Shown here: in pieces, positions 16,432-27,277 of the stretch
Numbering within the stretch: position 1 is the first letter of the stretch
Layout of the letters: every line of letters starts with the position of its first letter
Assembly: GCA_000824805.1 (NCBI GenBank)
Contig: CCNA01000013.1
Location: 1-45,333 of the forward strand
Source: Mesorhizobium sp. SOD10
GTDB lineage: Bacteria; Pseudomonadota; Alphaproteobacteria; Rhizobiales; Rhizobiaceae
Reading direction: 5' to 3'
Length of the DNA stretch: 45,333 bases
The notes under the pieces: generated by a model
The model's database searches: none
What the model was told of the DNA's origin: nothing
What the model saw: only the letters and a program-made list of their open reading frames with translations
Translations under genes and position numbers: made by a program

Positions 16432-17347
16432 TTACGTCCAAGGGCCGCCGGCCGGCCAATGACGCTCGAAACCGTCGCCTAAGGCTGCAGCCTGGAGCGG
16501 CGGAAAAACGAACTCGCCAATGGCGACGATCGCGGCCGGGAGATTCGATGGCTGCAAGAGAAGCGGTTCCCTTCCGACGAACGCCGTCCATTGCCTTGCC
16601 TTCTTGCTGTCCTCGGCAAAAGCGGCACTGAGTCCAAGCGGAGTCTCTGTTGGCAGTAGCGTGTCGCGGCGTTCAAATGTCGCTCGGATTGCCTGGACCA
16701 GCGATCCACCTTCGAACGCGAACAGCCGCGACAGCGCCAGCAGGTCGTAAAAATCCTTCATGCGACTGTTCGCCTGGCCAAGCACGACGATTGCCTGGAG
16801 TTTTTCGGCAACCACGGTTTCCCTGGGGATAGGCTCTCAGTCGAGGACCCTCGGCCGACAGAAGCGACGGAAATTCCAGTTCCTGCGCCGTCGGCGTGAC
16901 AGCGTCACCAAAGCCGATGTCAACTTGTACCGGGATCCGGGTCCTCCCGAGAGACGCTGTCGTCTGCACCCTGACGCCGCCATATTGCTGGCCTTCACGG
17001 ATCACCTCGACGCTTAGGCCGTTCGAATCGTACACCAGTCCGTCTTTTTCGGCCTCGATCCGGCAAATCGTTTCGAAAACGGATCGGATCGCCGTTACGG
17101 CTGGATTGCCGAATCCGAGAAGATCGAGATCCTGCGTAGGGCGATACGGATCGTTGAGCCACGCTGTGAAGAGCATCGCGCCCTTCAGGATGAACTGATC
17201 GCGATGCGGGGAGATGCTCAGCCGATAAAGCAGCCTCTCGATGGCGTATCGCCTCAGGATGAGCTGATTGTCCGTCTGCTTGTTCCGCGCGATGTTGCGG
17301 AGCCTAGCAAGAATCGATGCTGGAAGATTCGCCGGCCTATCCTTCAT
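16432..17347 (-). pseudogene. abiEii: AbiEii toxin nucleotidyltransferase with a single frameshift
   Basis: The gene starts at ATG 17347, overlapping abiEi by 11 bases, as usual for AbiE operons. The first 170 or so residues contain the AbiEii blocks NQLILRRYAIERLLYRLS, FILKGAMLF, TQDLDLLGFG (acidic motif) and PVQVDIGFGD. Near 16825 an extra base in TATCCCCAGGGAAACC shifts the frame. The natural continuation, ETVVAEKLQAIVVLGQANSR then MKDFYDLLAL, is in another frame and runs to the stop at 16432. AbiEii is a nucleotidyltransferase toxin of a type IV system neutralised by AbiEi. With the shift, the conserved VAEKLQA and KDFYDL region is lost, so the toxin should be inactive. A sequencing error in the C-run is the main alternative. 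Confidence 0.8.
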
Positions 17348-17963
17348 CAGCAACTGTGCTTTCAAGATAAGGACGAACGACACTCCAAATGCGCAGCGCC
17401 TGCGCATATCGGGCAATGTCGTCGGGCTTAGCCTTTCTGGATCGCCATCCCATGCGCAGCGCTTCCATTGCAACGTCAAGGCCGACGGCGTTGCGAAAGC
17501 GGAAGCAGTCCACGATCGATTTGGCCGGATCGAAGATCCGGACAGGCACAGAATCGATGGTATAGGTCTTGACGCCAATGGTGAGCGCCTTTTCACCGAA
17601 GCGAGCAACCCGGATCGGCGGATAGTTGATCGTCGGCTTGCGGTCCTTGGAGCCGATTGCGATCCAGACGCTGCGCGGAAGCTGCAGCGTGATCTCATGA
17701 AACTGAAGCGCCGATACGAGACAGATCACGCCTTTCGGAACTCGGGTCGCGATCTCGGCCAGGGAATGCGCGACGTCGACGGCAGCACCCGCGCGTTCGT
17801 AGAGCCCGCGCGAAGGGCGTTGGAGGATGCCCTCGTCTACCAGACGCGCAAGTGTAGCCGGATTGATGCCTCGGCGTTTCAGGTCCGACAGGCGCATGAT
17901 CCCGTGGCGCTCAATCAGACTGACGGCAAGGTCGCGCTGAGAGGTTTCAACGGATGCGGTCAT
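17337..17963 (-). CDS. abiEi: AbiEi antitoxin / autorepressor
   Basis: The 208-residue product has the AbiEi layout. The N-terminal winged helix-turn-helix is seen in LIERHGIMRLSDLKRRGINP and GILQRPSRGLY, and the C-terminal antitoxin domain in GVICLVSALQFHEIT, KTYTIDSVPVRIFDPAKSIV and DCFRFRNAVGLDVAMEAL. AbiEi represses its own operon by binding inverted repeats and blocks AbiEii without direct protein contact (type IV). The gene is intact and precedes abiEii with an 11-base overlap. A 10-bp perfect inverted repeat lies immediately upstream of its start. The antitoxin is thus preserved while the toxin is frameshifted. Confidence 0.88.
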   Translation of the reverse strand: MTASVETSQRDLAVSLIERHGIMRLSDLKRRGINPATLARLVDEGILQRPSRGLYERAGAAVDVAHSLAEIATRVPKGVICLVSALQFHEITLQLPRSVWIAIGSKDRKPTINYPPIRVARFGEKALTIGVKTYTIDSVPVRIFDPAKSIVDCFRFRNAVGLDVAMEALRMGWRSRKAKPDDIARYAQALRIWSVVRPYLESTVADEG

Positions 17964-17968
17964 GCATC

Positions 17969-18004
17969 AAAATGTCGGCAATTACAGGTAAGTTCCGACA
18001 TTTT
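17969..18004. promoter_or_regulatory. Probable AbiEi operator (inverted repeat)
   Basis: AAAATGTCGG (17969-17978) and CCGACATTTT (17995-18004) are perfect 10-bp inverted arms separated by 16 bp, starting five bases upstream of the abiEi start codon. This is the position and form expected for autorepression by AbiEi. Confidence 0.7.
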
Positions 18005-18164
18005 ATTACACCGCAGTGAAAGTCGGCAAGCAGCCCTTCCACCGTTCTGTAAACGTGGCGCGAGACATCGGCGCGTCAGCATCGTAGCGCGATGGAAGAA
18101 CATAGCGTGAGTTCCCGGCGCATGTCCTGCGTTAGCTTCCGAAAAAAGACCGTCATCGGCCGCC

Positions 18165-18538
18165 GCTCATGCCCATCGCCTTAACCAGATCATTGACCGA
18201 GCGGTGAGATACCTTGGACGTAGGCCTCTTGGATGACGGCCGTCAGCGCCTTCTCGGCCAAACGCCGCAGCTCCAGGAACGAGGGGAAGTAGGAGCCCTT
18301 CCTCAGCTTGGGGATGCGCAGCTCCACCGTTCCGGCCCGCGTCTCCCAGTCGCACTCGCGATAGCCATTGCGCTGGGCGGTCCGCAGCGCGCTCTTCTCA
18401 CCATAGCCGGCGCCGGTGGCGGCGCCCACCTCCAGCTCCATCAGCCGCTCGGCGGCAAAGCCGATCCATCTCGCGCAGGATATCGCCGTTGGGGCTCTTC
18501 TCCACGAGCGTGCGCAGGTTCATCATGTCGTCGGTCAT
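18165..18538 (-). pseudogene. IS256-family transposase, N-terminal fragment
   Basis: From ATG 18538 the minus strand reads [20 protein letters not shown], then shifts frame and continues with [20 protein letters not shown] and [20 protein letters not shown] up to [11 protein letters not shown], the N-terminal region of Mutator/IS256-type transposases. A second shift follows near 18200 and the homology ends with LVKAMG at about 18175. About 120 of some 400 codons remain and the DDE core is missing, so it cannot transpose. Confidence 0.8.
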
Positions 18539-18540
18539 CG

Positions 18541-18889
18541 GTGGTTCCTTCGAATCAGGTTGGTGTCAGCAACCCGACCCTAACGGAAGAACATCGATGA
18601 CCACCGCTGCGCCGCTCGCTCGCTACGGCGCTATTGAGGGCGCGCTCGCAAGCGGCTGCGCTACCGCCGAGCTACACCACTCAGCGGGTCGCAACTCGGC
18701 AGCAGCCGTGGCGTTCTCGATTGGTGCCAGAAGACAGATGCGTGATCCAGGATTAACGTTCTGGCGGCGCAATTTGGCCGGGGAGGCGTGCCGCTCACGA
18801 GGAGTGGACGACAGTGTTTGTGTCTTTCGGTCCCGGCGTGAGGTTAATGGCTGTCATATTTAACGCTGTCTGACATGTTTCGTTGGTCT
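18541..18889. other. Gene-poor stretch between the IS256 fragment and the nifH control region
   Basis: No coding region is supported. It is probably insertion-sequence flanking debris. Confidence 0.3.
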
Positions 18890-18905
18890 TGTCAGGTTCG
18901 CGACA
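18890..18905. promoter_or_regulatory. NifA upstream activator site for nifH
   Basis: TGTCAGGTTCGCGACA is an exact TGT-N10-ACA match, about 90 bp upstream of the best -24 element and 207 bp before the nifH start. Confidence 0.75.
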
Positions 18906-18994
18906 TAGGCTCGGCTAGCCATTCCTTTATTTTGCTCAGGTCAAATATCTGAAAAGGAAGAACAAAAAAACTTTCTTCGATCGGTCAATAAAAT

Positions 18995-19010
18995 TGGCAT
19001 GAGTTTTGAG
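18995..19010 (+). promoter_or_regulatory. Candidate sigma-54 promoter of the nifHDKENX operon
   Basis: TGGCATGAGTTTTGAG has a good -24 half (TGGCATG) but the -12 half is TTGAG instead of TTGCW. An alternative with the correct GG-N10-GC spacing, CGGCATTCATATCGCG at 19043-19058, has a poorer sequence. The nifH promoter must lie between the NifA-type site and 19097; which element is used cannot be decided from sequence. Confidence 0.45.
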
Positions 19011-19072
19011 CCTTGCGTTACGAGGCGGCGAAAGCTGCCGACCGGCATTCATATCGCGGGCAGCCGCGATGA

Positions 19073-19990
<918 letters not shown>

Positions 19991-20088
19991 CAAGCGTTGT
20001 CGACTTGAGGCGCGGCCTTGACCAAGCGTGCCTTTCGAATAACGGCGCCTCGCCGGTGAGGCGTCACATGAACCTTGAAAGGGGTCCC

Positions 20089-21591
20089 ATGAGCCTGGAA
20101 TACGAAAATGACGGTGCTCTCCATGCGAAGCTTATCGAGGAGGTGTTGTCGCAATATCCCGACAAGACTGCGAAGCGCCGCAAAAAGCACCTCAACGTCG
20201 CAAAGAGCGGGGACGAGCCCGGCGAGGAAGGGGAGATCCTTTCGGAATGTGACGTCAAATCGAACATCAAGTCCATTCCCGGCGTGATGACCATTCGCGG
20301 CTGCGCCTATGCCGGCTCAAAAGGCGTGGTGTGGGGGCCGGTCAAGGACATGGTCCATATCTCGCACGGCCCCGTCGGCTGCGGGCAATACTCCTGGTCG
20401 CAGCGCCGCAACTACTACGTCGGCACGACCGGCATCGACACGTTCGGCACAATGCAGTTCACCTCCGATTTCCAGGAGAAAGACATTGTTTTCGGCGGCG
20501 ACAAGAAGCTGGAACAGATCATCGACGAGATTGAAGAACTTTTTCCATTGAACAAGGGCATCACCGTGCAGTCCGAGTGCCCGATCGGCCTCATAGGCGA
20601 CGACACCGAAGCGGTTTCGCGCAAGAAGGCCAAGGAGATCGAAAAAACGATCGTGCCGGTGCGTTGCGAGGGCTTCCGCGGCGTCTCGCAATCGCTCGGC
20701 CACCACATCGCCAATGATGCAATCCGCGACTGGGTGTTCGAGAAGAGAGAGGTCGAGTTCGAGGGAGGCCCATACGACGTCAACGTGGTCGGCGACTACA
20801 ATATCGGCGGCGACGCCTGGGCATCGCGAATCCTGCTCGAGGAGATCGGCCTGCGCGTGGTCGGCAACTGGTCCGGCGACGCTACGCTCGCCGAGATAGA
20901 GCGCGCGCCGAAGGCCAAGCTCAATCTCATCCATTGCTACAGATCTATGAACTACATCTGTCGGCACATGGAGGAAAAGTACGGCATCGCTTGGATGGAG
21001 TACAATTTCTTCGGTCCCACCCAGATCGAAGCCTCCCTGCGCAAGATTGCCAAGCATTTTGGGCCGGAAATCGAGGAGAAGACCGAAAAGGTGATAGCCA
21101 AGTACCGCCCCTTGGTCGACGAGGTAATCGCCAAATATCGACCGCGCCTCGAAGGCAACACGGTGATGCTCTATGTCGGCGGCCTGCGCCCCCGCCATGT
21201 CATCACAGCCTACGAGGACCTCGGCATGGTGATCGTCGGCACAGGCTACGAGTTCGGCCACAACGACGATTATCAACGCACCGCCCACTACGTGAAGAAC
21301 GGCACGCTGATCTATGACGACGTGACCGGTTATGAGTTGGAGAAGTTCATCGAGGGGGTTCGCCCTAATCTCGTAGGCTCGGGGATTAAGGAAAAATACC
21401 CCGTGCAAAAGATGGGCATACCGTTCCGTCAGATGCACTCCTGGGATTATTCGGGGCCCTATCATGGCTATGACGGCTTTGCCGTTTTCGCCCGTGATGT
21501 GGATCTTGCCATCAACAACCCGGTCTGGGGACTATTCGAGGCGCCTTGGAAAAGACGTCCGAGCCGTGGGCGGGCGATGGCTGCCGAATAG
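20089..21591 (+). CDS. nifD: Nitrogenase molybdenum-iron protein alpha chain
   Basis: The 500-residue product has the P-cluster cysteines in [20 protein letters not shown] and [11 protein letters not shown], and the FeMo-cofactor ligands Cys in [12 protein letters not shown] and His in [16 protein letters not shown]. Together with NifK it forms the catalytic heterotetramer that reduces N2. ATG 20089 is chosen because GAAAGGGG precedes it and MSLEYEND is the usual rhizobial start; the open frame reaches back to 20005. The 134-bp spacer to nifK is rather long and has small hairpins (for example GTCTC-N6-GAGAC near 21611), possibly processing sites. Confidence 0.98.
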   Translation: MSLEYENDGALHAKLIEEVLSQYPDKTAKRRKKHLNVAKSGDEPGEEGEILSECDVKSNIKSIPGVMTIRGCAYAGSKGVVWGPVKDMVHISHGPVGCGQYSWSQRRNYYVGTTGIDTFGTMQFTSDFQEKDIVFGGDKKLEQIIDEIEELFPLNKGITVQSECPIGLIGDDTEAVSRKKAKEIEKTIVPVRCEGFRGVSQSLGHHIANDAIRDWVFEKREVEFEGGPYDVNVVGDYNIGGDAWASRILLEEIGLRVVGNWSGDATLAEIERAPKAKLNLIHCYRSMNYICRHMEEKYGIAWMEYNFFGPTQIEASLRKIAKHFGPEIEEKTEKVIAKYRPLVDEVIAKYRPRLEGNTVMLYVGGLRPRHVITAYEDLGMVIVGTGYEFGHNDDYQRTAHYVKNGTLIYDDVTGYELEKFIEGVRPNLVGSGIKEKYPVQKMGIPFRQMHSWDYSGPYHGYDGFAVFARDVDLAINNPVWGLFEAPWKRRPSRGRAMAAE

Positions 21592-21725
21592 ATACCAGTC
21601 CCTTAGCCTGGGTCTCCCCAATGAGACGATAAACCCCGCGACCCCGTGATACGCGGAAGACCAGAAACGTTTGATGTTCCTGTCCCGCCGTATGGCGCGG
21701 TCAGATACAAAAAGAGGTGACCACC

Positions 21726-23267
21726 ATGCCGCAGTCGGCCGAAAAAGTTCTCGACCACGCGCCTCTCTTCCGCGAGCCGGAATACAGGCACATGCTCGCC
21801 GAGAAGAAGCTGAATTTCGAATGTCCGCATCAGGATCAGGTCGTTACCGATCAACGCGAGTTCACCAAGACCTGGGAATACCGGGAAAAAAACTTCGCTC
21901 GCGAAGCGCTTGTCATAAACCCCGCCAAGGCCTGCCAGCCGCTCGGCGCGGTGTTCGCGGCCATCGGCTTCGAGCGAACCATGCCCTTCGTGCACGGTAG
22001 TCAGGGTTGCGTGGCCTATTACCGCTCGCACCTGTCGCGCCATTTCAAGGAGCCAGCATCGGCAGTTTCCTCCTCGATGACCGAGGATGCGGCAGTGTTC
22101 GGCGGTCTGAAGAACATGGTCGACGGGCTCGCCAACACGTATAAACTCTATGACCCGAAGATGATCGCCGTATCGACGACTTGTATGGCCGAGGTCATCG
22201 GCGACGACCTGCACAGCTTCATCGAGAACGCCAAGGAAGAAGGCTCGGTCCCGCGCGACTTCGACGTGCCCTTCGCGCACACGCCGGCCTTCGTCGGCAG
22301 CCACGTCGACGGCTACGATGGTACGGTCAAGGGCATTTTGGAGCACTTCTGGAAAGGCCAGGAGCGTACGGAAGTCCTGGGAACGATCAACATCATTCCG
22401 GGCTTCGACGGCTTTTGCGTTGGCAACAACCGGGAACTCAAACGCCTGCTCGATCTGATGGGCGTGTCCTATACGTTCATCCAAGATGCCTCTGACCAGT
22501 TCGACACACCATCGGACGGCGAATACCGCATGTATGACGGCGGCACGAAAATCCAAGACGTTAAGAATGCACTCAACGCCGAGGCGACACTATCACTACA
22601 GCATTACAACACCCGAAAGACGTTGGAATATTGCGAGGAGGTCGGCCAAGCGACGGCCTCGTTCCATTACCCGCTGGGCGTTCAGGCGACCGACGAATTT
22701 CTGGTGGAGGTCTCCGCTATTTCCGGCAAGGAAATCCCCGAGGCAATCCGACTGGAGCGCGGCCGACTTGTTGACGCCATGGCGGACAGCCAATCCTGGC
22801 TGCACGGCAAGAAATACGCGCTCTACGGCGACCCGGACTTTGTCCACGCCATGGCCCGCTTCATCATGGAGACAGGCGGCGAGCCGACCCACTGCCTCGC
22901 CACCAACGGCACGACGGCGTGGGAAGACGAGATGAAGGAACTGCTTGCCTCCTCGCCCTTCGGCAAGGAGGCTCAAGTCTGGGCGGGCAAGGACCTGTGG
23001 GCGATGCGATCGCTGCTCTTCACCGAGCCCGTGGACCTGTTGATCGGCAATTCCTATGGCAAGTATCTGGAGCGCGACACCGGCACGCCGCTGATCCGGC
23101 TGATGTTTCCGATCTTCGACCGGCACCATCACCATCGCTTTGCCCTCATGGGCTACCAAGGCGGGTTGCGCGTACTGACGACAATCCTCGACAAGATCTT
23201 CGACAAACTCGATCGCGAGACAAGCGAGACGGGGGTGACGGACTATTCTTATGACCTCACCCGCTAG
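21726..23267 (+). CDS. nifK: Nitrogenase molybdenum-iron protein beta chain
   Basis: The 513-residue product shows the beta-chain P-cluster cysteines in [32 protein letters not shown] and [12 protein letters not shown], and the C-terminal NifK block with [18 protein letters not shown] and [20 protein letters not shown] 21726 has AGAGG eight bases upstream; GTG 21717 is in frame but overlaps that site. The gene lies between nifD and nifE in one direction; the 58-bp gap to nifE has no terminator. Confidence 0.98.
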   Translation: MPQSAEKVLDHAPLFREPEYRHMLAEKKLNFECPHQDQVVTDQREFTKTWEYREKNFAREALVINPAKACQPLGAVFAAIGFERTMPFVHGSQGCVAYYRSHLSRHFKEPASAVSSSMTEDAAVFGGLKNMVDGLANTYKLYDPKMIAVSTTCMAEVIGDDLHSFIENAKEEGSVPRDFDVPFAHTPAFVGSHVDGYDGTVKGILEHFWKGQERTEVLGTINIIPGFDGFCVGNNRELKRLLDLMGVSYTFIQDASDQFDTPSDGEYRMYDGGTKIQDVKNALNAEATLSLQHYNTRKTLEYCEEVGQATASFHYPLGVQATDEFLVEVSAISGKEIPEAIRLERGRLVDAMADSQSWLHGKKYALYGDPDFVHAMARFIMETGGEPTHCLATNGTTAWEDEMKELLASSPFGKEAQVWAGKDLWAMRSLLFTEPVDLLIGNSYGKYLERDTGTPLIRLMFPIFDRHHHHRFALMGYQGGLRVLTTILDKIFDKLDRETSETGVTDYSYDLTR

Positions 23268-23325
23268 GAGCGGTGGCCGGCTTTTACAACCGGTCCGTCT
23301 TCTCGATTGACTTTGGAGACCGGCA

Positions 23326-24816
23326 ATGTCCTGGCTCAATGCCAAGATCCAAGATCTCTTCAACGAGCCTGCCTGCGAGAAGAACCGCGGCAAGGACGCC
23401 AAGGCGCGCAAACAGGGCTGCTCCAAGCCGCTGACCCCCGGGGCGGCAGCCGGCGGCTGTGCCTTCGACGGCGCAAAAATCGTGCTGCAGCCGATTACCG
23501 ATGTCGCGCATCTGGTCCATGCACCGCTCGCCTGCGAGGGCAATTCCTGGGACAACCGCGGCACGGCTTCGTCCGGGCCAACGCTATGGCGCACAAGTTT
23601 CACGACCGATCTCACCGAACTCGACGTGATGATGGGGCAGGGCGAGCGGAAGCTTTTCAAAGCAATCCGCGAGGTCAAGGAGGCCTATGCGCCGCCCGCG
23701 ATCTTCGTCTATTCGACCTGTGTGACGGCGCTGATCGGCGACGACATCGAGGCCGTGTGCAAGCGCGCGGCTGAAAAGTTCGGCCTGCCGGTGGTGCCGA
23801 TCAATGCGCCGGGCTTCGTCGGCTCCAAGAATCTCGGCAACAAGCTTGCCGGCGAGGCGTTGCTCGACCATGTCATCGGCACGGCGGAGCCCGACGATGC
23901 CGGCCCTTACGACATCAATATCCTTGGCGAATTCAACCTCTCGGGCGAATTTTGGCTGGTGAAGCCGCTTTTTGATCGGCTCGGCATCCGGGTGCGAGCC
24001 TCAATTCCGGGCGACGCGCGCTACCTCGACGTTGCGTCAGCGCACCGCGCCCGGGCAACCATGATCGTGTGCTCGACCGCCCTCATTAATCTGGCGCGCA
24101 AGATGGAGCAGCGCTGGGACATCCCGTTTTTCGAGGGCTCCTTCTACGGCATCACCGACACTTCTGAGGCGCTCCGGCAGATATCTCGACTGCTCGTGAA
24201 GAAGGGTGCGGATCCGGAGATCCTCGGCCGCACCGAGGCATTGATTGCTGAAGAGGAGGCGATTGCCTGGAAGAAGCTCGCGACCTACCGGCCGGGGCTC
24301 GAAGGCAAGCGCGTGCTTCTCAACACCGGCGGTGTGAAGTCCTGGTCGGTGGTCCACGCACTGATGGAGATCGGCATCGAGATCGTCGGCACCTCGGTCA
24401 AGAAATCAACGCCCGAAGACAAGGAGCGCATCAAGAAGATACTCAAGGACGAAAACCACATGTTCGAGACCATGGCACCGCGCGACCTTTATGCCATGCT
24501 CTCGCAACGCAAGGCCGACATCATGTTGTCGGGCGGGCGCACGCAATTCATTGCACTGAAGGCAATGACTCCCTGGCTCGATATCAACCAGGAGCGTCAC
24601 CAGCCCTATGCCGGCTATGACGGCATGGTGGAACTCGTGCGCCAAATCGACCTCGCCATCCGCAACCCGATCTGGCGCCAGGTGCGGGAGCCACCGCCGT
24701 GGGAATGCCAGCTCGCCACAGGGGACGAACCGCCGAGCACGAAGAGTGAGACCGTGACCGTCCAGAGTTTCAAGAAATTCGCCGGCACGACGGCCGACGA
24801 TTTCGGCGAGTGTTGA
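23326..24816 (+). CDS. nifE: Nitrogenase FeMo-cofactor scaffold protein NifE
   Basis: The 496-residue product resembles NifD but belongs to the scaffold branch. Cluster-binding cysteines are in AAGGCAFDGAK, APLACEGNSWDNRG and YSTCVTALIGDD, followed by GEFNLSGEFW and the C-terminal INQERHQPYAGYDGM block. NifE with NifN forms the tetramer on which the FeMo-cofactor precursor matures before transfer to NifDK. The C-terminus is extended by a Ser/Thr-rich tail as in other rhizobial NifE. It ends ten bases before nifN. Confidence 0.97.
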   Translation: MSWLNAKIQDLFNEPACEKNRGKDAKARKQGCSKPLTPGAAAGGCAFDGAKIVLQPITDVAHLVHAPLACEGNSWDNRGTASSGPTLWRTSFTTDLTELDVMMGQGERKLFKAIREVKEAYAPPAIFVYSTCVTALIGDDIEAVCKRAAEKFGLPVVPINAPGFVGSKNLGNKLAGEALLDHVIGTAEPDDAGPYDINILGEFNLSGEFWLVKPLFDRLGIRVRASIPGDARYLDVASAHRARATMIVCSTALINLARKMEQRWDIPFFEGSFYGITDTSEALRQISRLLVKKGADPEILGRTEALIAEEEAIAWKKLATYRPGLEGKRVLLNTGGVKSWSVVHALMEIGIEIVGTSVKKSTPEDKERIKKILKDENHMFETMAPRDLYAMLSQRKADIMLSGGRTQFIALKAMTPWLDINQERHQPYAGYDGMVELVRQIDLAIRNPIWRQVREPPPWECQLATGDEPPSTKSETVTVQSFKKFAGTTADDFGEC

Positions 24817-24825
24817 GGAAAGCCG

Positions 24826-26208
24826 ATGGTCCGCATCCTTCCCCAGACAAAAGCCGCGGCGGTCAATCCACTGAAGTCGTCGCAGCCGCTGGGTGCAGCC
24901 TTGGCCTTTCTTGGGATCGATGGTGCGATGCCGTTGTTCCACGGCAGCCAGGGGTGCACCAGCTTCGCGCTCGTGCTCTTCGTGCGGCATTTCAAAGAAG
25001 CCATCCCCCTGCAGACTACCGCGATGGACGAAGTGGCGACGATCCTTGGCGGGGCGGATCATCTGGAAGAGGCGATCCTCAATCTCAAGACTCGCACAAA
25101 GCCAAAGCTGATCGGGGTCTGCACGACGGCGTTAACGGAAACCCGAGGCGAGGATTTCGCAGGGGATATCGCCGATATCAGGCAGAAGCGCACGGAAGAA
25201 CTCGCGGGTACGGAGGTCGTGCTGGCCAATACGCCGGATTTCGAGGGGGCGATCGAAGAGGGCTGGGCCAAGGCTGTCACGGCGATAATCGGAAGTATCA
25301 CGCGGCCCGGCGAGCAGGCGCGGCGATCGAAGAAGATCGCGATCCTGCCCGGCTGGAATCTCACTGTGGCCGATATCGAGCATTTGCGGGACATGGTCGA
25401 AAGCTTTGGGCTCGAGCCGGTGATTTTGCCGGATGTCTCCGGCTCGCTCGACGGTACAGTGCCAGACCGCTGGGTCACGACCACCTATGGCGGCACCAGC
25501 GTCGAGGACATCCGCGAGCTTGGCACGGCCGTGCAATGCATTGTCATCGGTGAGCATATGCGCCGCCCGGCCGAGCTGCTGCACAGGTTGACCGGCGTGC
25601 CTTACGCGATGTTTCAGTCGCTGGCTGGATTGAAGACCGCAGACCGGTTCGTCTCGCTGCTATCAGCGATTTCGGGCGCGCCGGTGCCGGCCGGGGTGCG
25701 CCGGCGCCGGGCGCAGTTGCAGGATGCATTGCTCGACGGACATTTCCATTTCGGAGGCAAGAAAATTGCGATCGCTGCCGAACCAGACCAACTCTACCAA
25801 CTCGCGACTTTCTTCGTCGGCATGGGCTCCGAAATCGCGGCGGCGGTCACCACGACCAATATGTCGAAAATTCTGGAGAAAATACCGGCGGAGTCGGTTC
25901 AAATCGGTGATCTCGGCGATTTGGAAGTTCTTGGCGCCGGCGCTGATCTCCTCGTCACCCATTCCCACGGCCGCCAGGCGGCGCAGCACCTTGGCATCCC
26001 GCTCATGCGCGTCGGCTTCCCGATCTTTGACCGTCTCGGCAGCCAACACAAGCTCACAGTCCTCTATCAGGGGACCCGCGACCTGATCTTCGAGGTTGCC
26101 AACATCTTCCAGACCAATCGACATGCGCCGACGCCTGAGGCGCTTGATCCATTCCGCCACCGAGAAATGCCAGATGAGCTCCGTTCGTCGCCTTTCGCTC
26201 GTCACTGA
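24826..26208 (+). CDS. nifN: Nitrogenase FeMo-cofactor scaffold protein NifN
   Basis: The 460-residue product is the NifK-like partner of NifE. It has NPLKSSQPLGAALAFLGID, HGSQGCTSFALV (ligand Cys), CTTALTETRGEDF, the NifN-typical ILPGWNLTVADIEH and FPIFDRLGSQHKLTVLYQGT. The start ATG 24826 follows GAGGAAAGCCG. The last 35 bases overlap nifX. It acts in FeMo-cofactor assembly together with NifE. Confidence 0.96.
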   Translation: MVRILPQTKAAAVNPLKSSQPLGAALAFLGIDGAMPLFHGSQGCTSFALVLFVRHFKEAIPLQTTAMDEVATILGGADHLEEAILNLKTRTKPKLIGVCTTALTETRGEDFAGDIADIRQKRTEELAGTEVVLANTPDFEGAIEEGWAKAVTAIIGSITRPGEQARRSKKIAILPGWNLTVADIEHLRDMVESFGLEPVILPDVSGSLDGTVPDRWVTTTYGGTSVEDIRELGTAVQCIVIGEHMRRPAELLHRLTGVPYAMFQSLAGLKTADRFVSLLSAISGAPVPAGVRRRRAQLQDALLDGHFHFGGKKIAIAAEPDQLYQLATFFVGMGSEIAAAVTTTNMSKILEKIPAESVQIGDLGDLEVLGAGADLLVTHSHGRQAAQHLGIPLMRVGFPIFDRLGSQHKLTVLYQGTRDLIFEVANIFQTNRHAPTPEALDPFRHREMPDELRSSPFARH

Positions 26209-26677
26209 CGAGGTTCATGCATCAATGCCGCTGCGGCAAGCCGGCGCTTTGCGCGTGGCGATCGCCACGCAAGACATGAAGAACCTCAACGCTCACTTCG
26301 GGTCGGCCAAGCGCTTTGCAGTGTACGACGTGACGCGCGAGGAATGGCAACTTGTGGAAGCCGTGGCCTTCGACGACGTTTCCGATGAGAGCGGGACGCA
26401 TCGCAGCGAGGGCGACGATCGCATCACGCCGAAGGTGGTGGCGCTGAAGGGCTGTCATCTCCTGTTTTGCCTGGCGATTGGCGGACCTTCGGCAGCCAAG
26501 GTTATTTCGGCGAAAATCCATCCGATCAAAGTGCCCCAGCCCCAAACCATCCAAGAGGTGCTGTTGCGCACGCAAACGATGCTCAGGAAGGCTCCTCCCC
26601 CTTGGCTGCGCAAGGTGCTGGGCCAGGCCGGCATTGCCGAAAAGAAACCGTGCTTCGAAGACGAAGACTTCAAATGA
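26174..26677 (+). CDS. nifX: FeMo-cofactor carrier protein NifX
   Basis: The 167-residue product has the NifX/NafY domain: LRVAIATQDMKNLNAHFGSA, RFAVYDVTREEWQLVEA, then ITPKVVALKGCHLLFCLAIG and GPSAAKVISAKIHPIKVP. NifX binds FeMo-cofactor precursors and ferries them from NifB to NifEN. ATG 26174 overlaps nifN by 35 bases and starts MSSVRRLSLV; the frame is open back to 26096, within nifN. The next gene starts 12 bases later with a GAGG site. Confidence 0.95.
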   Translation: MSSVRRLSLVTDEVHASMPLRQAGALRVAIATQDMKNLNAHFGSAKRFAVYDVTREEWQLVEAVAFDDVSDESGTHRSEGDDRITPKVVALKGCHLLFCLAIGGPSAAKVISAKIHPIKVPQPQTIQEVLLRTQTMLRKAPPPWLRKVLGQAGIAEKKPCFEDEDFK

Positions 26678-26689
26678 GGAGTAGGCGAA

Positions 26690-27169
26690 ATGCTTGACGC
26701 CGTGGTCAGCCCTGATGTCGCCGAGGACGAGGCGGCCCTTGCCACCCCGTTCGTCAAATGCCTCGTGCGGCTCATCCGTGCCCAAGATTCCTACGGGTCG
26801 TGGGAAGGCAAATCGGACGCTGAGCTCCTGGGCGACTTCATCATCACGAAGGAACAGCGCCGTGCGATCCCGATTATCGGCGATCCCGATCCTGACGTGC
26901 TGTGGAGACTCGACATGTTTTACACCGCCGTCGGGCTCGCGATCGAGGAGCGGTCCGGCCTGATGGCATCGCCGATGATGGAGATGAGCCATGAGGGCTT
27001 CGGGCGCGTGCTTTTCACGGCCGGGCGTTTGGTCGTTCTGTCGAAGACCCTGCGCGACGTCCACCGCTTCGGCTTCGAGACATTCTGGAAACTCGCGGCG
27101 GCAGGTACGAAACTGGCGGGCGACGCGATCGCCGCCATTGAAGCCTATCCCGAGGTGGCGCGGGCGTGA
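26690..27169 (+). CDS. NifX-associated nitrogen fixation protein (DUF269)
   Basis: The 159-residue product belongs to the NifX-associated family: [20 protein letters not shown] at residues 18-37, [34 protein letters not shown] and [16 protein letters not shown]. The molecular role is not established; the gene nearly always follows nifX and is thought to assist cofactor assembly. It is intact here. A worn copy of the same gene lies at 31814-32290; the two share 51 identical bases (26722-26772 and 31852-31902). Confidence 0.93.
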   Translation: MLDAVVSPDVAEDEAALATPFVKCLVRLIRAQDSYGSWEGKSDAELLGDFIITKEQRRAIPIIGDPDPDVLWRLDMFYTAVGLAIEERSGLMASPMMEMSHEGFGRVLFTAGRLVVLSKTLRDVHRFGFETFWKLAAAGTKLAGDAIAAIEAYPEVARA

Positions 27170-27277
27170 TGAACGCGATTTTCGGGCAAGGGGATCATGC
27201 CGGGCGTTGAAGATTTGCCATGGCCCGCCCACCCAACCGGGGCGGTCGAGGCCGATTTGCTTCTTGGGGTAGCGCCG

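Noticed and set aside
18600..18690. Minus-strand stretch resembling the 5' half of a tRNA (GTAGCTCGGCGGTAGCGC)
   Set aside because: The D-arm does not pair properly and no T-arm (GGTTCGAATCC-like) or matching acceptor end follows, so it is not called a tRNA or an attachment site.
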